Shown: piece by piece, positions 36,135-47,139 of the stretch
Layout: every line of letters begins with the position of its first letter
How positions within the stretch are numbered: the first letter of the stretch is position 1
Assembly (NCBI GenBank): GCA_963575675.1
Contig: CAUYUA010000272.1
Span: forward strand, 17,010 to 81,009
From: CAUYUA01 sp963575675
GTDB taxonomy: Bacteria > Pseudomonadota > Alphaproteobacteria > Azospirillales > Azospirillaceae
Direction: 5' to 3'
Length of the DNA: 64,000 nucleotides
Position numbers and translations under genes: made by a program
Notes under the pieces: generated by a model
The model's input: the letters and a program-made list of their open reading frames with translations, nothing else
Told to the model about the DNA's origin: nothing
Databases searched by the model: none

Positions 36135-36225
36135 GAGTGGTGTTTTGATTTTAGTTGATCTGCTGAGAACCAAGAATTACGCGGCGTTTCCGAATTGAAA
36201 CGGCCCTCACACGGTTGGTTATCAT

Positions 36226-36437
36226 AAACTCCAAGTCATGGTTTCCAAAGGCCTCCCGGCCTTTGGCGGGTCGAGGGCGGAGCCCCGATTCCTTTGAAAG
36301 CTCTTTCTTGAGTTCTCAATTGAACGGAGTATATACTCTGTCCAATTGAGAATCCGAAAAAAACTCCGAAAGAATCGGGGCTCCGCCCTCGACCCGCCAA
36401 AGGCCGGGAGGCCTTTGGAAACCATGACTTGGAGTTT
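36226..36437. repeat. Family B palindrome with perfect 66-base arms
   Basis: The arms 36226-36291 and 36372-36437 are exact complements. Each contains AAACTCCAAGTCATGG, the internal palindrome CCAAAGGCCTCCCGGCCTTTGG, and GGGCGGAGCCCCGATTC. The 80-base centre includes CTCAATTGAACGGAGTATATACTCTG. It lies at the 3' side of both the regulator gene and the pentapeptide gene (convergent). Confidence 0.9.
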
Positions 36438-36525
36438 GTAACGACCGAATGAGAGTGGACCATTTCAGTTCGGGAAGGCCGCATGATTCTCGGAATCTCA
36501 ACCGAACGGAGTATATCTGCAAAAT

Positions 36526-37740
36526 TTAGTTCACTGGTTTGGGTTCGGACAATTTTGCACCTTGCAAGTCCGCCGTCCGGAGAGTGTTTTGGTCAATTTG
36601 AGCGCCAATAAGATTAGCGTACCTTAAAATTACGCCGCCGGCGCTACGCCACCGCAGATCGCAATTATTTAAACGCGCGTACTGAAGATTCGTCGGCCAT
36701 GGACGATCTTGGTCTCTACCAAGAGGGACGTCATCAAGAATTGCGTTCTTTAGGCAAGCGTTGGTTAAATTCGCGCGGCGCAAAATACAGCCGGAAAGAT
36801 TGGCCTGAGTTAAGTCGGCGTTGGCTAAGGTGCAGTAAGCCAAGTCGGCCATTATCAAATCGGCGTCATTTAACTTTGCTTCGGATAAAAGCGAGCGTTG
36901 TATTTTTGCGCCGGATAAAGTGCATCCGCTCAAAACGCATCCGGAGAGGTCGACCATATCCAGCTCGATTCGTTGCCCGGTGGCGCCCCCGGATTCGAGC
37001 CATTTTTTATGCTCAACGAGCATTTTCGGCAGTTGATCATCGATTCGCGTCAAAGATCGTTCCGCGCCGCCGCCGAGGTCGGCGATTTGGTCGATAACTT
37101 TTTGGTCAAGAGTCGAACCGCAAAGAACGGCGCCGTGAATTTTGGCGTTGGTAAGGGTGACGCCGGAAAGATCGGTGGCCACTAAAATGGCGCCGGTGAG
37201 GTCGGCTCCGGAGAGATCGGCGTCGACCAGCTCGGCGCCGGTGAGGTCGCAATTCTCCAGCTTCGCGCCCATCATCAAGGCGCGATTAAGATTTGCGTCG
37301 ATCAGCTCCGTGCGTCGGGACGGAAGTCTGCTTTGATTGCGGCGCTGAGCGGCGGGGCGTTTGTCGTTGGCGACGGCGCCGATGCGCAAGTCGGCGCCAG
37401 CCATATTGGCTTCGATCATGTTGGCGCCGTTGAGGCATGCTCCTCGCAGATCGGCGCCGAGAAGATTGGCGTGGCTCAGGTTCACCGACTCCATATCCGC
37501 CATCACCAGAGACGCGGCTTGGAGGTCGGCGCGGGAAAGGTTGCTGTGGGCAAGGCAAACGCCCGTCATGCGGGCGTTGGAAAGGACAACTCCGGGTAAA
37601 GACATGCGGGATAAATCGAAATAACTGAAATCTATCTGGCGTCCGCCGGGCCTGCGATGCGCCCATCGCGCGTGTTGCGATAGGAATCGGTCGAGTTCAA
37701 GAAGATACTCGGAGTTGTGGCCGGACGCGCTCTCAACCAT
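36526..37740 (-). CDS. Pentapeptide-repeat protein
   Basis: 404 residues. Tandem A(D/N)Lxx pentapeptides run about 45-115, 140-200 and 265-400 (for example ANLLGADLRGACLNGANM, ADLSGADLTGAILVATDL), building right-handed beta-helices. The two blocks are joined by linkers, each followed by a segment with HKKWLESGGATGQRIELDMVDLSG or HARWAHRRPGGRQIDFSYFDLSR. These similar lead-ins suggest an internal duplication. No membrane part. The function is unknown; some pentapeptide proteins mimic DNA and protect gyrase, but nothing here proves that. Confidence 0.88.
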   Translation of the reverse strand: MVESASGHNSEYLLELDRFLSQHARWAHRRPGGRQIDFSYFDLSRMSLPGVVLSNARMTGVCLAHSNLSRADLQAASLVMADMESVNLSHANLLGADLRGACLNGANMIEANMAGADLRIGAVANDKRPAAQRRNQSRLPSRRTELIDANLNRALMMGAKLENCDLTGAELVDADLSGADLTGAILVATDLSGVTLTNAKIHGAVLCGSTLDQKVIDQIADLGGGAERSLTRIDDQLPKMLVEHKKWLESGGATGQRIELDMVDLSGCVLSGCTLSGAKIQRSLLSEAKLNDADLIMADLAYCTLANADLTQANLSGCILRRANLTNACLKNAILDDVPLGRDQDRPWPTNLQYARLNNCDLRWRSAGGVILRYANLIGAQIDQNTLRTADLQGAKLSEPKPVN

Positions 37741-38476
37741 TGTGGCAACCGTTCATTTGGACTGATTTGGGACAAGGCGGAAGTAAGGGATGGACTTCGA
37801 GTCGTCGGTGAGTTGTTGAGAACGACGAGGGGGATGGCGTGATCTTGATGGCGCTTTTTGTGACACCCTTGCATGCGGTCAAGGCGTAAGGCGTTTGTCA
37901 AATGGAAACGGATTCGACCGGCTTATTTTATTAAAATTTTCTCAACGTAGTAAATTATAACAGAGAGGCGAAGACAAACAAGACACAAAATCAAGTTAGA
38001 GATCACATTGCCTTTCGTAATGTTGATGGGGCGGCGAGGCTTCACATTGCGCGGCCGAGGTGCGGCCGAGGTGCGATCGAGTGCAGGAACTTATTGGAAT
38101 CATGGAGTTTTTTGTAAAAGTTCTTTGAAAGGAGAAGCGCGGGGCGTTTTTTTGAGAGTCTTTTTGAGAGTCTTTGTGCGATTTCTTGGGGGAAGAGGCT
38201 TGGAACATATTGACGCGCATGGAGGTTTTGTTCAATCGTGGTCATTGTTCGACGATGGCGGATTGTTATAGCCGCGCTTGCTGCGCGCTCACGGTCTCAG
38301 CGGCGTTTGAATGCGTCGGAGATTTGTCTTTCAGATCATTCTTCGGCGCGAGTGCTTGTGTGTTTGCTTTTTTGAGTGTTTCGACGAAGCGTGCTTCAAT
38401 AGAGGGGCGTTTTGAAGAAGTCTCACTAAGAGGTCTTTCAAGCGGTTTTTCATAACTCTAATCATAAGGATGTCCC
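37741..38476. other. Gene-free gap of about 735 bases
   Basis: Between divergent pentapeptide and carbonic-anhydrase genes. It contains short tandem repeats GGCCGAGGTGC (about 38052-38075) and TTTTTGAGAGTC (about 38149-38173). Open frames here have no protein-like character. Confidence 0.45.
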
Positions 38477-39052
38477 ATGACTGGTTCTTCTCACGATCAT
38501 AACACTCCGTGTTGCAATGCGCTCGCCGGTTCGGGTGGGCAGTCTGTGGAGCGTCGCGATTTTCTGAAGCTTGCGACTTTGGGCGCCGGCGTTGCGTTGT
38601 TCGCTTCCTTTGCGCCGCGCGTCGCTTCGGCGGGTGGAACGGCCGAGGTGATATTGCTGTCGTGCATGGACTATCGTCTGATTGATAAGATCGGCAAATA
38701 TATGGAAAGCCGTCATCTGACGGGACATTATGATCATGTGATTTTAGCGGGCGCGTCTCTGGGCGCGGTTACGGACAAGTTCCCCGCGTGGAATGAGGCC
38801 TTTTGGCAGCATCTGGGCGTTGCGATCGATTTGCACCACGTCAAGAAGCTGGTCATTATGGATCACCGCGATTGCGGCGCTTATAAGGTGGTGTTCGGAA
38901 CCGATTACGGTAAAGACCCCGAGGCCGAAACCAAGATTCATAGTGAAACGCTGCGTAAGCTCGCCGGAAAGGTGAAAGAGAAGAAGAACGATTTGGAAAT
39001 TGAGTTGCTGCTGATGGCGTTGGACGGCTCTGTCGCAACGGTTTCTCTGTAA
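38477..39052 (+). CDS. Tat-exported beta-carbonic anhydrase homologue
   Basis: 191 residues. A twin-arginine signal (ERRDFLKLATLGAGVALFASFAPRVASA, about 25-52) suggests folded export to the periplasm. The mature part holds the beta-class zinc site: Cys and Asp-x-Arg in LLSCMDYR (about 60-67), and His/Cys in MDHRDCGAY (about 131-139). The protein would interconvert CO2 and bicarbonate. The region between and the short C-terminus differ from E. coli-type enzymes, so activity needs support. AGGA is placed 8 bases before the ATG. Monocistronic. Confidence 0.8.
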   Translation: MTGSSHDHNTPCCNALAGSGGQSVERRDFLKLATLGAGVALFASFAPRVASAGGTAEVILLSCMDYRLIDKIGKYMESRHLTGHYDHVILAGASLGAVTDKFPAWNEAFWQHLGVAIDLHHVKKLVIMDHRDCGAYKVVFGTDYGKDPEAETKIHSETLRKLAGKVKEKKNDLEIELLLMALDGSVATVSL

Positions 39053-39094
39053 GCTTTGCTTTTCGTTCGACGTTTATTGTGCGGGAAGGCGCCT

Positions 39095-39691
39095 TCAGGG
39101 AAGGCGTCTTCTTGTGCGTAAGGCTGCGGCGAGTGTGCCGTCGTCGAGATAGTCAAGCTCTCCGCCCAGAGGCACTCCTTGCGCCAAGCGAGAAATCGTG
39201 ACGTTGGCGTCGCTGAGGCGGTCGGATACGACGTGTGTCGTCATTTGTCCTTCTACTGTGGCGTTCAACGCTAGAATCACTTCGGACACATTCGGTGAGG
39301 CGGCGCGCGCAATCAACGACGTGATGTTGAGTTCTTCAGGGCGGATTCCGTCAATAGCCGACAATGTTCCTCCTAATACGTGGTAAAGGCCGTGGTATGC
39401 GCGGGTGCGTTCAAGCGCCCATAGATCGCCGACGTCTCCAACCACGCAGATTACCGTCTGATCACGGTCTTCGTTGCGGCACAGCGCGCATGGGTCGTCG
39501 GTGTCGAGATTGCCGCAGGTCGTGCAGGCGCGCGTCGAGTGCGCGACTGCAACCAATGATTCGATCAGTGTGCTCAGCAAAGTTTCTCGGCGTTTCATCA
39601 ACTGCAATGCGACGCGGCGCGCCGAGCGTGGTCCGAGTCCGGGCAATCGAGCCAAAATCTGGATTAATCGGTCGATCTCGGGGCTGATCAT
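39095..39691 (-). CDS. recR: Recombination mediator RecR
   Basis: 198 residues, normal length. The helix-hairpin-helix LARLPGLGPRSARRVALQL (about 13-31) is followed by a four-cysteine zinc finger CTTCGN...CALC (about 55-71) and a toprim domain with VVGDVGDLWALE (about 83-94) and GGTLSAIDGI. The C-terminal Walker-like RLAQGVPLGGELDYLDDGTL is diagnostic. Works with RecF/RecO in loading RecA. AGGA lies about 9 bases before the ATG. The common dnaX-ybaB partners are not adjacent. Confidence 0.95.
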   Translation of the reverse strand: MISPEIDRLIQILARLPGLGPRSARRVALQLMKRRETLLSTLIESLVAVAHSTRACTTCGNLDTDDPCALCRNEDRDQTVICVVGDVGDLWALERTRAYHGLYHVLGGTLSAIDGIRPEELNITSLIARAASPNVSEVILALNATVEGQMTTHVVSDRLSDANVTISRLAQGVPLGGELDYLDDGTLAAALRTRRRLP

Positions 39692-39985
39692 GATTGTTTT
39701 TCCTTTTTGCTGTCGCGCGGCATAACAATCGTGAAGTCTGCGATCGTAAGGATGCGGGCGCCGATGGATATCATGGCTGCGGCAAATTTCCTATGGTATG
39801 CTGGAAACGGAGAGGCCTCTGTGATCATTGTTCTTTTGCTGGGGCTGGAAAAAGGAGGAGGTTAAAGAGATGCAAAGAGATTCATAAAAACAGATGACGG
39901 CAATAGTGGCGCGAGAGGCGTTTTCTTATTGTCTGTTGTGGGTGTGATTATTGTTCTTGTGTATTGTCTTGCTGTTTGGTTTCCA

Positions 39986-42007
39986 ATGACTGACACTTCA
40001 ACGTCGATTCCGTCTAAAAATTTTTCCAAGATTCTTCCGAAAATTCTTCCAAAAATCCTCATCGTCGATGATCAACCGGCGAACTTGGTGGTTTTGCGAA
40101 AACTTCTTGCGCGCGTCAACGCAAAGGTGGTGGCGGCTTATTCGGGCAACGAAGCTTTGGCGCTTACGTTGCATCACGATTTTGCCTTGATTCTCCTCGA
40201 CGTCAATATGCCGAATATGGACGGCTATGAAGTGGCGGAGATTCTTCGAGGTGAAGACCGCACGCGCGACACGCCGATTATTTTCATCACGGCGGCTTAT
40301 AAAGACCATGAACATCGCACTCGGGCTTATGGCGCGGGCGCGGTGGACTACATCGAGAAGCCGATAGACGAGTTTATTTTTCAATCCAAGATCCAAGTGT
40401 TTCTTGAGCTGTTCGTTATGCGGGTGGCGCTGAAGGATTCTTTGGCGCAGTTGGAGGATCGAAACCGCAGGCTGGAGACGGAGATTTTGGCTCACCGGGA
40501 AGCCGAAAGCGCGTTGCGTCGAGAGCGCAATTTGTTTGTCGGCGGTCCTGTGGTGGTGTTCAAGTGGCGCGCTGTCGAAGGATGGCCGGTGGAGTACGTG
40601 TCACGGAATATTTTCGATCTATTCGGTTATGATCCCGGGTATTTGGTGAGTGGTCAGCTCAATTTTATCGATATTATTCACCGGGAGGATCGCAATCGAA
40701 TTATTCACGAGACCGAAGATTGCGCTCTTGCAGGCATGGTCAATTTCGAACGAGAATATCGAATCGTATGTGCGGATGGGTCGATTCGTTGGGTTCACGA
40801 TTCGACGGTGGTGGTGCGCAGCGCAAAGAATATCATTACCTATTTTGATGGTTATTTATTCGACATCACCGAGGCCAAGTATGCGCGGGACGCTTTGCGG
40901 GAAAGCGAATCTCGGTTTCGGCAAGCGCTGACCGATGCGCCAATTCCGATTATGTTGCACGCAGAGAATGGCGAGGTTATTCTCTTAAGCCAAACGTGGA
41001 CCGAGGTTACGGGGTATAGTCGGAAAGACATTCCCACCACGCGCGTATGGGTGGAAAAAGCCTATGGTCCCGATCAAGCCGAGACGATTTTGCGCTTGAT
41101 TCATGCAGATTATGCATTGAACGCTATGCAGAACTCTGGGGAGTGCCAGATTCGCACGGCTTCCGGCGAACGGCGTATGTGGGAAATTCGAGCGGCGTCG
41201 TTGAAGCCTCTTTCGGATGGTCGTCGTTTGGCGATTTGCATGGCCAACGACATCACCGAGCGGCGGTTGACCGAGCGGCGGTTGGAAGAAGCGAAGATTG
41301 CCGCCGAGGAAGCCAATCGCGCCAAATCGATGTTCTTGGCCACGATGAGCCATGAATTGCGCACGCCTTTGAACACGATTCTAGGGTTTTCCGAGATTAT
41401 TCGAGATCAATCGTTGGGGGCTTTGGGAGAAGGAAAATATGTGGAGTATGCGGATGACATCAATGTCAGCGGTCAATATTTGTTGAATCTTATTAACGAC
41501 ATTCTTGATCTTTCAAAGATCGAGGCCGGGAAATTGGAGTTGGAGTTAATTCTTATTGATATTCAGAGTCAGATTTCATCTTCTCTTCGTTTGGTGCGGG
41601 AGCGTGCGCATAAAAAGAATTTAGTGGTGGAGGTGACGTGTTCTGCATCGTTGCCGTATTTGCGTGCGGATGAGCGCGCTGTGAAGCAGGTAATTTTTAA
41701 TCTTTTGTCGAATGCGATTAAGTTTACTCCGGCGGGAGGGCGAATCACGATTGGAGCGCATAAAGTCGAAGGCGCGGAGCAGATTCGGCTTTCGGTGCGC
41801 GACACGGGATGCGGGATTCCGGCGGATCGTTTGGAGCGGATTTTTCGTCCCTTTGAGCAGGTGGACAATCGTTATAGTCGTTCGCGGGATGGGACGGGAT
41901 TGGGGTTGGCGTTGGTGAAAGGGTTGGTTGAGCTGCATGGCGGCGTGATTGAGATTGAAAGTGAAGTGGGGGTCGGCACTTTGGTGGCGGTGGTGTTTCC
42001 ATTGTAG
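39986..42007 (+). CDS. Receiver-PAS-PAS histidine kinase
   Basis: 673 residues from ATG 39986. Order: an N-terminal receiver (about 25-145; ILIVDDQPANLVVL, phospho-acceptor in LILLDVNMPNMDGY, IIFITAAY, K in YIEKPID); PAS1 with a PAC motif (about 185-300); PAS2 (about 305-425); phospho-acceptor helix MSHELRTPLNTILGFSEII (His near 458); and an ATPase domain with NLLSNAIKFTP, VRDTGCGIP and GTGLGLALV. The receiver-first order fits a regulator-controlled kinase. The frame is open upstream to 39929 with a hydrophobic stretch, so a longer membrane-anchored form cannot be excluded. No ribosome-binding site was seen for either start. Confidence 0.87.
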   Translation: MTDTSTSIPSKNFSKILPKILPKILIVDDQPANLVVLRKLLARVNAKVVAAYSGNEALALTLHHDFALILLDVNMPNMDGYEVAEILRGEDRTRDTPIIFITAAYKDHEHRTRAYGAGAVDYIEKPIDEFIFQSKIQVFLELFVMRVALKDSLAQLEDRNRRLETEILAHREAESALRRERNLFVGGPVVVFKWRAVEGWPVEYVSRNIFDLFGYDPGYLVSGQLNFIDIIHREDRNRIIHETEDCALAGMVNFEREYRIVCADGSIRWVHDSTVVVRSAKNIITYFDGYLFDITEAKYARDALRESESRFRQALTDAPIPIMLHAENGEVILLSQTWTEVTGYSRKDIPTTRVWVEKAYGPDQAETILRLIHADYALNAMQNSGECQIRTASGERRMWEIRAASLKPLSDGRRLAICMANDITERRLTERRLEEAKIAAEEANRAKSMFLATMSHELRTPLNTILGFSEIIRDQSLGALGEGKYVEYADDINVSGQYLLNLINDILDLSKIEAGKLELELILIDIQSQISSSLRLVRERAHKKNLVVEVTCSASLPYLRADERAVKQVIFNLLSNAIKFTPAGGRITIGAHKVEGAEQIRLSVRDTGCGIPADRLERIFRPFEQVDNRYSRSRDGTGLGLALVKGLVELHGGVIEIESEVGVGTLVAVVFPL

Positions 42008-42093
42008 AATCGTAGCCTTAACAATAGAAAACAATAGAAAATAATAGAAAATAATAAAAAAACAATAAAAAAATAAAAAAGCAAAAATTAGAT

Positions 42094-42508
42094 GGGTCCA
42101 GGGACTGTGTTCCTGGTCGCCGGGGATTATAAGGGGGGAGCGAAAGCCCCCCTTATTGCCCGTAAGGGCAAAGAATTGCAGGTTTCCGGTGTTTGCCCTA
42201 CAGGCGACTGCCGGAGAGTTTTGTACGGCCTGTTGCCAAAACATCAAGATTATACTTTAAAAAGGCGTTACGAGCTGCGAAAAAACCTTCAAAAGGTAAT
42301 GGAATGGATGCCATATCCAAACAGTGGATATATTATTTCGGTTGCTAAAACACAAAAAAGCGTCTCGACGACTGTTTATAAAAGCCGAAACGAGAAGTCC
42401 ATAGGACAAACATCGTTAGGTTGCGGGTTCTTGTCCTTACGGACAATAAGGGGGGCTTTCGCTCCCCCCTTATGATCCCCGGCGACCAGGAACACAGTCC
42501 CTGGACCC
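42094..42508. repeat. Family A element enclosing about 250 bp of unique sequence
   Basis: The arms 42094-42172 and 42430-42508 are almost exact complements (about 79 bases, including GGGGGGAGC/GCTCCCCCC and GGGTCCAGGGACTG ends). The interior is unlike the rest of the family and is open on the plus strand (reading ...GLLPKHQDYTLKRRYELRKNLQKVMEWMP...). It looks like a gene fragment carried inside a miniature element; no start signal or function is supported. Confidence 0.8.
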
Positions 42509-42516
42509 TTTTAATT

Positions 42517-43362
42517 TTACTTATGAGAATCCAAGACTATCGCCCGAATTTTGACATCGATTTGCCAATAGTAAAATGCGCGGGCGAGAGCAAAGTGGAA
42601 TCCGGCGGCGCCGTCGAGGAAACCGAGCTTCCAGATGTAGCCGTACAAAAACGCCGCCAAAGGCCGGGCCGGCAGGCGAGCGAACAGTCTTTTTAACCAA
42701 CGACGCCGCATCGCGCCCTCTTGAGCGATCAGAGCCTCCATGCGGTCGTCGGCGCGCAGAGCGGCCTCCCAATCGGAATAGCGGTTGTGACGCGCGAACC
42801 AGTCGTAGAGAGGCTTGTTGTCGGCGTGCTCGACGCAGCCGCGCAGCCGGCCGACCGGACCTTCGACAACCGGCTGATAATGCCCTTCGACCTCCCACAT
42901 TGCAGAGACGTCGAGATCGGGAATCTCCGGGAAATGCGCGCGTCGACGATCCACCAGAGCCAGTTTAAAATTGCGTTGTCCAAATCTCAGCGCTTTTCCC
43001 AGAAAATGGTGACGCCCTTCTACAAAATACCCGGCGCAGAGCGGAGCCGCGTCTTCCGCAAAGAGAGCCGCGATTTCATCAATCAAACTCGGCGTCGCGC
43101 GTTCGTCGGCGTCGAGGAAAAACACTCGGTCGCAAGAGAACGGCAAAGAGTCGAGGCTCCATTGTTTCTTTTTGGGATAGCGACCGTTCCAGCGGAAATC
43201 CACCACATGCGCCCCCCATGAAGAGGCGATGTCCGGGGTTCCGTCATCGCTTTCCGAATCGACGACGAAGACTTCCGCGAATCGATCCAGGCCCGACAAA
43301 CTCGCCGCCATGTTCGCCGCTTCGTTGCGCGTGAGAATCACGACGGAAACCGGAATTTTCAT
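42517..43362 (-). CDS. Family 2 glycosyltransferase (WaaE/KdtX-like)
   Basis: 281 residues. GT-A fold: SVVILTRNEAANMAASL (nucleotide binding, about 4-20), VVDSESDDGT, and the DxD-type FFLDADERATP (near 80-90). The C-terminal part with RRRWLKRLFARLPARPLAAFLYGYIWKLGFLDG is a membrane-associating segment typical of the LPS core beta-1,4-glucosyltransferase group (WaaE). The ATG at 43362 has GAGG 5 bases upstream and places VVILT at the expected distance; the 19-codon extension is rejected. kdsB elsewhere in the window serves the same envelope pathway. Confidence 0.82.
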   Translation of the reverse strand: MKIPVSVVILTRNEAANMAASLSGLDRFAEVFVVDSESDDGTPDIASSWGAHVVDFRWNGRYPKKKQWSLDSLPFSCDRVFFLDADERATPSLIDEIAALFAEDAAPLCAGYFVEGRHHFLGKALRFGQRNFKLALVDRRRAHFPEIPDLDVSAMWEVEGHYQPVVEGPVGRLRGCVEHADNKPLYDWFARHNRYSDWEAALRADDRMEALIAQEGAMRRRWLKRLFARLPARPLAAFLYGYIWKLGFLDGAAGFHFALARAFYYWQIDVKIRAIVLDSHK

Positions 43363-43398
43363 AACGTCCTCAAAACCCGAAAATCGGAAAAACCTAAA

Positions 43399-43440
43399 AT
43401 TAAAAGGGTCCAGGATCACAGACCCTGGACCCTTTTAATT
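43399..43440. repeat. Short family A palindrome in a divergent gap
   Basis: AATTAAAAGGGTCCAGG (43399-43415) and its exact complement (43424-43440) form a perfect 17-bp stem. It looks like a terminator but lies upstream of both the glycosyltransferase gene and gyrA. Confidence 0.75.
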
Positions 43441-43569
43441 TATCCCACCCTTGAAACCTCATGACTTTTGTTGTCCGCACCAGCAAAAAATGCTAGCAAT
43501 GCGCCCATGTTTTGGGAGCCGCCGTTCGCGGTTCCGCCGTCCTTCCCTGAAGCCATCGGGTTCTTGCTG

Positions 43570-46320
<2,751 letters not shown>

Positions 46321-46335
46321 GGGCATTCAAGCGAC

Positions 46336-46391
46336 CGCCTTCGATCTTCGCTCGGGTTGAGCGGGGATCGAAGGCGTGTTTTGTTTTTTCG
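46336..46391 (+). terminator. Terminator of gyrA
   Basis: CGCCTTCGATC (46336-46346) pairs exactly with GATCGAAGGCG (46366-46376), followed by TGTTTTGTTTTTT. It ends just before the coaD ribosome-binding site, so coaD may need its own promoter or read-through. Confidence 0.85.
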
Positions 46392-46423
46392 ACGTCTGTC
46401 GTCATGGGGCAGAAGGAGTCCCG

Positions 46424-46966
46424 ATGTCTCACTATCGTATCGGCATGTATCCGGGCACCTTCGATCCGATCACCAATGGTCATACGGATATTATTCAACG
46501 CGCCACTCGATTGGTCGATCATCTCATCGTTGGGGTGGCGGTCAACATCGGCAAAGGGCCGTTGTTTTCTCCGGAAGAGCGCGTTCAAATGGTGTCTGAC
46601 GAAATCTCTCTTATGCCGACCAACGGCGTAAAAGTCGAGGTTCGTTCTTTCGACATTTTACTGATGCACTTTGCGATGGAGATGAACGCTTCGATCATCA
46701 TTCGCGGGCTGCGCGCCGTGTCGGATTTCGAGTATGAATTCCAAATGGCCGGCATGAACGCTCGGATGAATCCGCGCATTGAGACCACGTTTCTTATGGC
46801 CTCCGATCGTTACCAGTTTATTTCTTCGCGGTTTGTGAAAGAAATAGGACGTTTGGGCGGAGACATCAGTCATTTTGTCTCGCCGCGCGTGGTTGAGCAT
46901 CTGCGTCAACGGTTTGCGGATGAAGTCAGCCAGGACGGCAAAGCCAAGCACGTTCAAACCCGTTAA
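46424..46966 (+). CDS. coaD: Phosphopantetheine adenylyltransferase
   Basis: 180 residues; fourth step of coenzyme A synthesis, transferring AMP from ATP to 4'-phosphopantetheine. The nucleotidyltransferase signature GMYPGTFDPITNGHTDII (about 7-24) includes the T/HxGH motif. IIRGLRAVSDFEYEFQMAGMN (about 88-108) and FISSRFVKEI (about 127-136, ISSxxVKE) are diagnostic. AAGGAG 6 bases before the ATG sets the start. A family B fragment follows the stop. Confidence 0.96.
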   Translation: MSHYRIGMYPGTFDPITNGHTDIIQRATRLVDHLIVGVAVNIGKGPLFSPEERVQMVSDEISLMPTNGVKVEVRSFDILLMHFAMEMNASIIIRGLRAVSDFEYEFQMAGMNARMNPRIETTFLMASDRYQFISSRFVKEIGRLGGDISHFVSPRVVEHLRQRFADEVSQDGKAKHVQTR

Positions 46967-46975
46967 GCATTCAAA

Positions 46976-47018
46976 AAGCCCGCCAAAGGCCGAGAGGCCT
47001 TTGGCGCCGGGGCTTGGA
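46976..47018. repeat. Family B fragment
   Basis: CCGCCAAAGGCCGAGAGGCCTTTGGCGCCGGGGCTTGGAG: the core palindrome and its immediate flank, single copy, 10 bases after coaD. Confidence 0.6.
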
Positions 47019-47139
47019 GCTCCCATATTCTCCTCACGGCGCAAGCGCCGTTCCATCCGGTGAGGCCACCGCTTTCGCTTGCCTCAGACCGAGAAATTCT
47101 CCAGTATGCCGAAGATATTTTTCCTCAAGGCGTCCCGCC

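Noticed and set aside
36226..36437. CRISPR-like repeat
   Set aside because: A single inverted repeat, not a direct-repeat array with spacers; no cas genes anywhere in the window.
38008..38455. Small plus-strand frames before the carbonic-anhydrase gene
   Set aside because: Overlapping, low-complexity, with internal short tandem repeats and no usable start signals.
42092..42475. 127-codon open frame through the cargo-bearing family A element
   Set aside because: Both ends are translated repeat arms and there is no ribosome-binding site; kept as cargo of the element, not as a gene.
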